Part shown: one piece after another, positions 6,405 through 6,941 of the stretch
Layout of the letters: the number at the start of each line of letters is the position of its first letter
Position numbering within the stretch: position 1 is the stretch's first letter
Source of the DNA: Chloroflexi bacterium UBA6265
GTDB taxonomy: Bacteria; Chloroflexota; Chloroflexia; Thermomicrobiales; UBA6265
Reading direction: 5' to 3'
DNA length: 6,941 nucleotides
Assembly: GCA_002440805.1 (NCBI GenBank)
Contig: DJVD01000062.1
Span: forward strand, 1 to 6,941
Position numbers and translations under genes: made by a program
The notes under the pieces: generated by a model
The model's input: only the letters and a program-made list of their open reading frames with translations
The model's database searches: none
Told to the model about the DNA's origin: nothing

Positions 6405-6941
6405 ATGAAGCCGTCGACCCCACATAGCCAACACTCAACCGAAAGATCCAGCGCCCATCGCTATCCAACGATTGCCAAGTGGACTTTCCCTCTACTCATG
6501 CTCGGCCTCGTGACGCTTTCCGGCACAGTGATCTCCGTCGCCTGGGATGGGCACAACCTGTGGCGATTCGCGTTAATCGCCTTTATTGGGGGTCTTATCT
6601 CAGCATTTTTGGCCCGCACGACATTGCTTGATGGACTGGCGATGTTAATAGCAACTGGGTTCGGAATTGCCATCGTCTGGATACTCACAGCCATTTTCTC
6701 CGGCCAGCTGGATGGAAGCTGGATCGAGCGACTAAGCGGGTTCTATGATCCGGTAGCCGATGCCTTGCTGCGGGATGACCTGAGCGGGATCAATCGTGAC
6801 CTCACCGCTGAGTCACTGCTTTCCCTGACGATTTGGCTGAGTTCATGGACTGCGATGTGGATGCTGGTGCGAGTCGGGTACGTGTTGTTGGCATTGGTGC
6901 CTCCGGTGGTGCTGATCCTCGCCAACGAACATTTCTCCAAC
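6405..6941 (+). CDS. Probable TgpA/DUF3488-type transglutaminase membrane protein, N-terminal 179 residues (cut by right edge)
   Basis: The frame is open from the ATG at 6405 to the window end. After a hydrophilic N-terminus (1-22) come predicted membrane helices at about 26-46, 53-70 and 75-98, a polar loop (99-136), and two more at about 138-154 and 157-174. The last pair, with TAMWMLVRVGYVLLALVPPV (149-168) followed by an Asn-containing turn, resembles the WxxxR..P..N pattern I associate with the N-terminal membrane region of transglutaminase-like proteins (TgpA/DUF3488). The call rests mostly on context: MoxR, DUF58 and this membrane family recur together, and the gene starts four bases after the DUF58 stop. 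The extracytoplasmic transglutaminase-like domain with its Cys-His-Asp triad would lie outside the window. If absent there, the protein is simply an unassigned multi-pass membrane protein. The ribosome-binding-like CGGGG at 6388-6392 is 12 bases away, so coupling is likely. Confidence 0.7.
   Translation, partial: MKPSTPHSQHSTERSSAHRYPTIAKWTFPLLMLGLVTLSGTVISVAWDGHNLWRFALIAFIGGLISAFLARTTLLDGLAMLIATGFGIAIVWILTAIFSGQLDGSWIERLSGFYDPVADALLRDDLSGINRDLTAESLLSLTIWLSSWTAMWMLVRVGYVLLALVPPVVLILANEHFSN

Noticed and set aside
1..6941. Mobile element, CRISPR array, tRNA or rRNA
   Set aside because: No transposase or integrase reading frame, no terminal or spaced direct repeats, and no cloverleaf or rRNA-like segment could be recognised. 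All gaps over 100 bases are described above.

Overview
The window looks like chromosomal DNA of a free-living bacterium, with GC estimated by eye in the mid-to-high fifties percent. The protein sequences point to Chloroflexota (a Thermomicrobia/Sphaerobacter-like relative is possible). The signs are the wording of the CysRS N-terminus ([16 protein letters not shown]), an FmdB protein with a VVFKGSGWYITDSR core and a long Lys/Ala/Ser/Thr tail, and a MoxR-DUF58-transglutaminase-like gene set. This placement is inferred from remembered family resemblance; no search was run.

Left two thirds (1-4070, minus strand): three co-directional genes in transcription order polA (4070-1308), fmdB-like (1228-896) and cysS (732 to beyond base 1). 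polA encodes a complete three-domain DNA polymerase I in which the 5' nuclease, 3'-5' proofreading and polymerase catalytic residues are all visible. The FmdB-like protein has lost the first cysteine of its zinc ribbon. cysS is cut by the window edge after its second zinc-ligand block. The two gaps between these genes (79 and 163 bases) each hold a stem-loop without an adjacent T-run, which suggests attenuation, processing or leader structures within one transcription unit.

Divergent control region (4071-4205): a 135-base gap separates polA from the rightward genes. It carries TATACT boxes in both orientations, an 8-bp ACACGTGT palindrome and a short homopyrimidine mirror repeat in the moxR leader.

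Right third (4206-6941, plus strand): a tightly packed operon of a MoxR-type AAA+ ATPase, a DUF58 membrane protein with a von Willebrand-like domain (2-base gap), and the N-terminal membrane part of a probable TgpA/DUF3488-type transglutaminase protein (4-base gap, cut by the right edge). In known cases MoxR ATPases work as chaperone-like remodelers with vWA-type partners, and the membrane transglutaminase is the likely co-functioning enzyme at the cell envelope.

No mobile element, CRISPR array, tRNA or rRNA was seen, and nothing amounts to a clearly new system. The points most worth a second look are the degenerate zinc ribbon, a 12-bp perfect hairpin lying on the exonuclease active-site codons of polA, the structured intergenic gaps, and an EF-hand/dockerin-like string at the metal-site position of the DUF58 protein.
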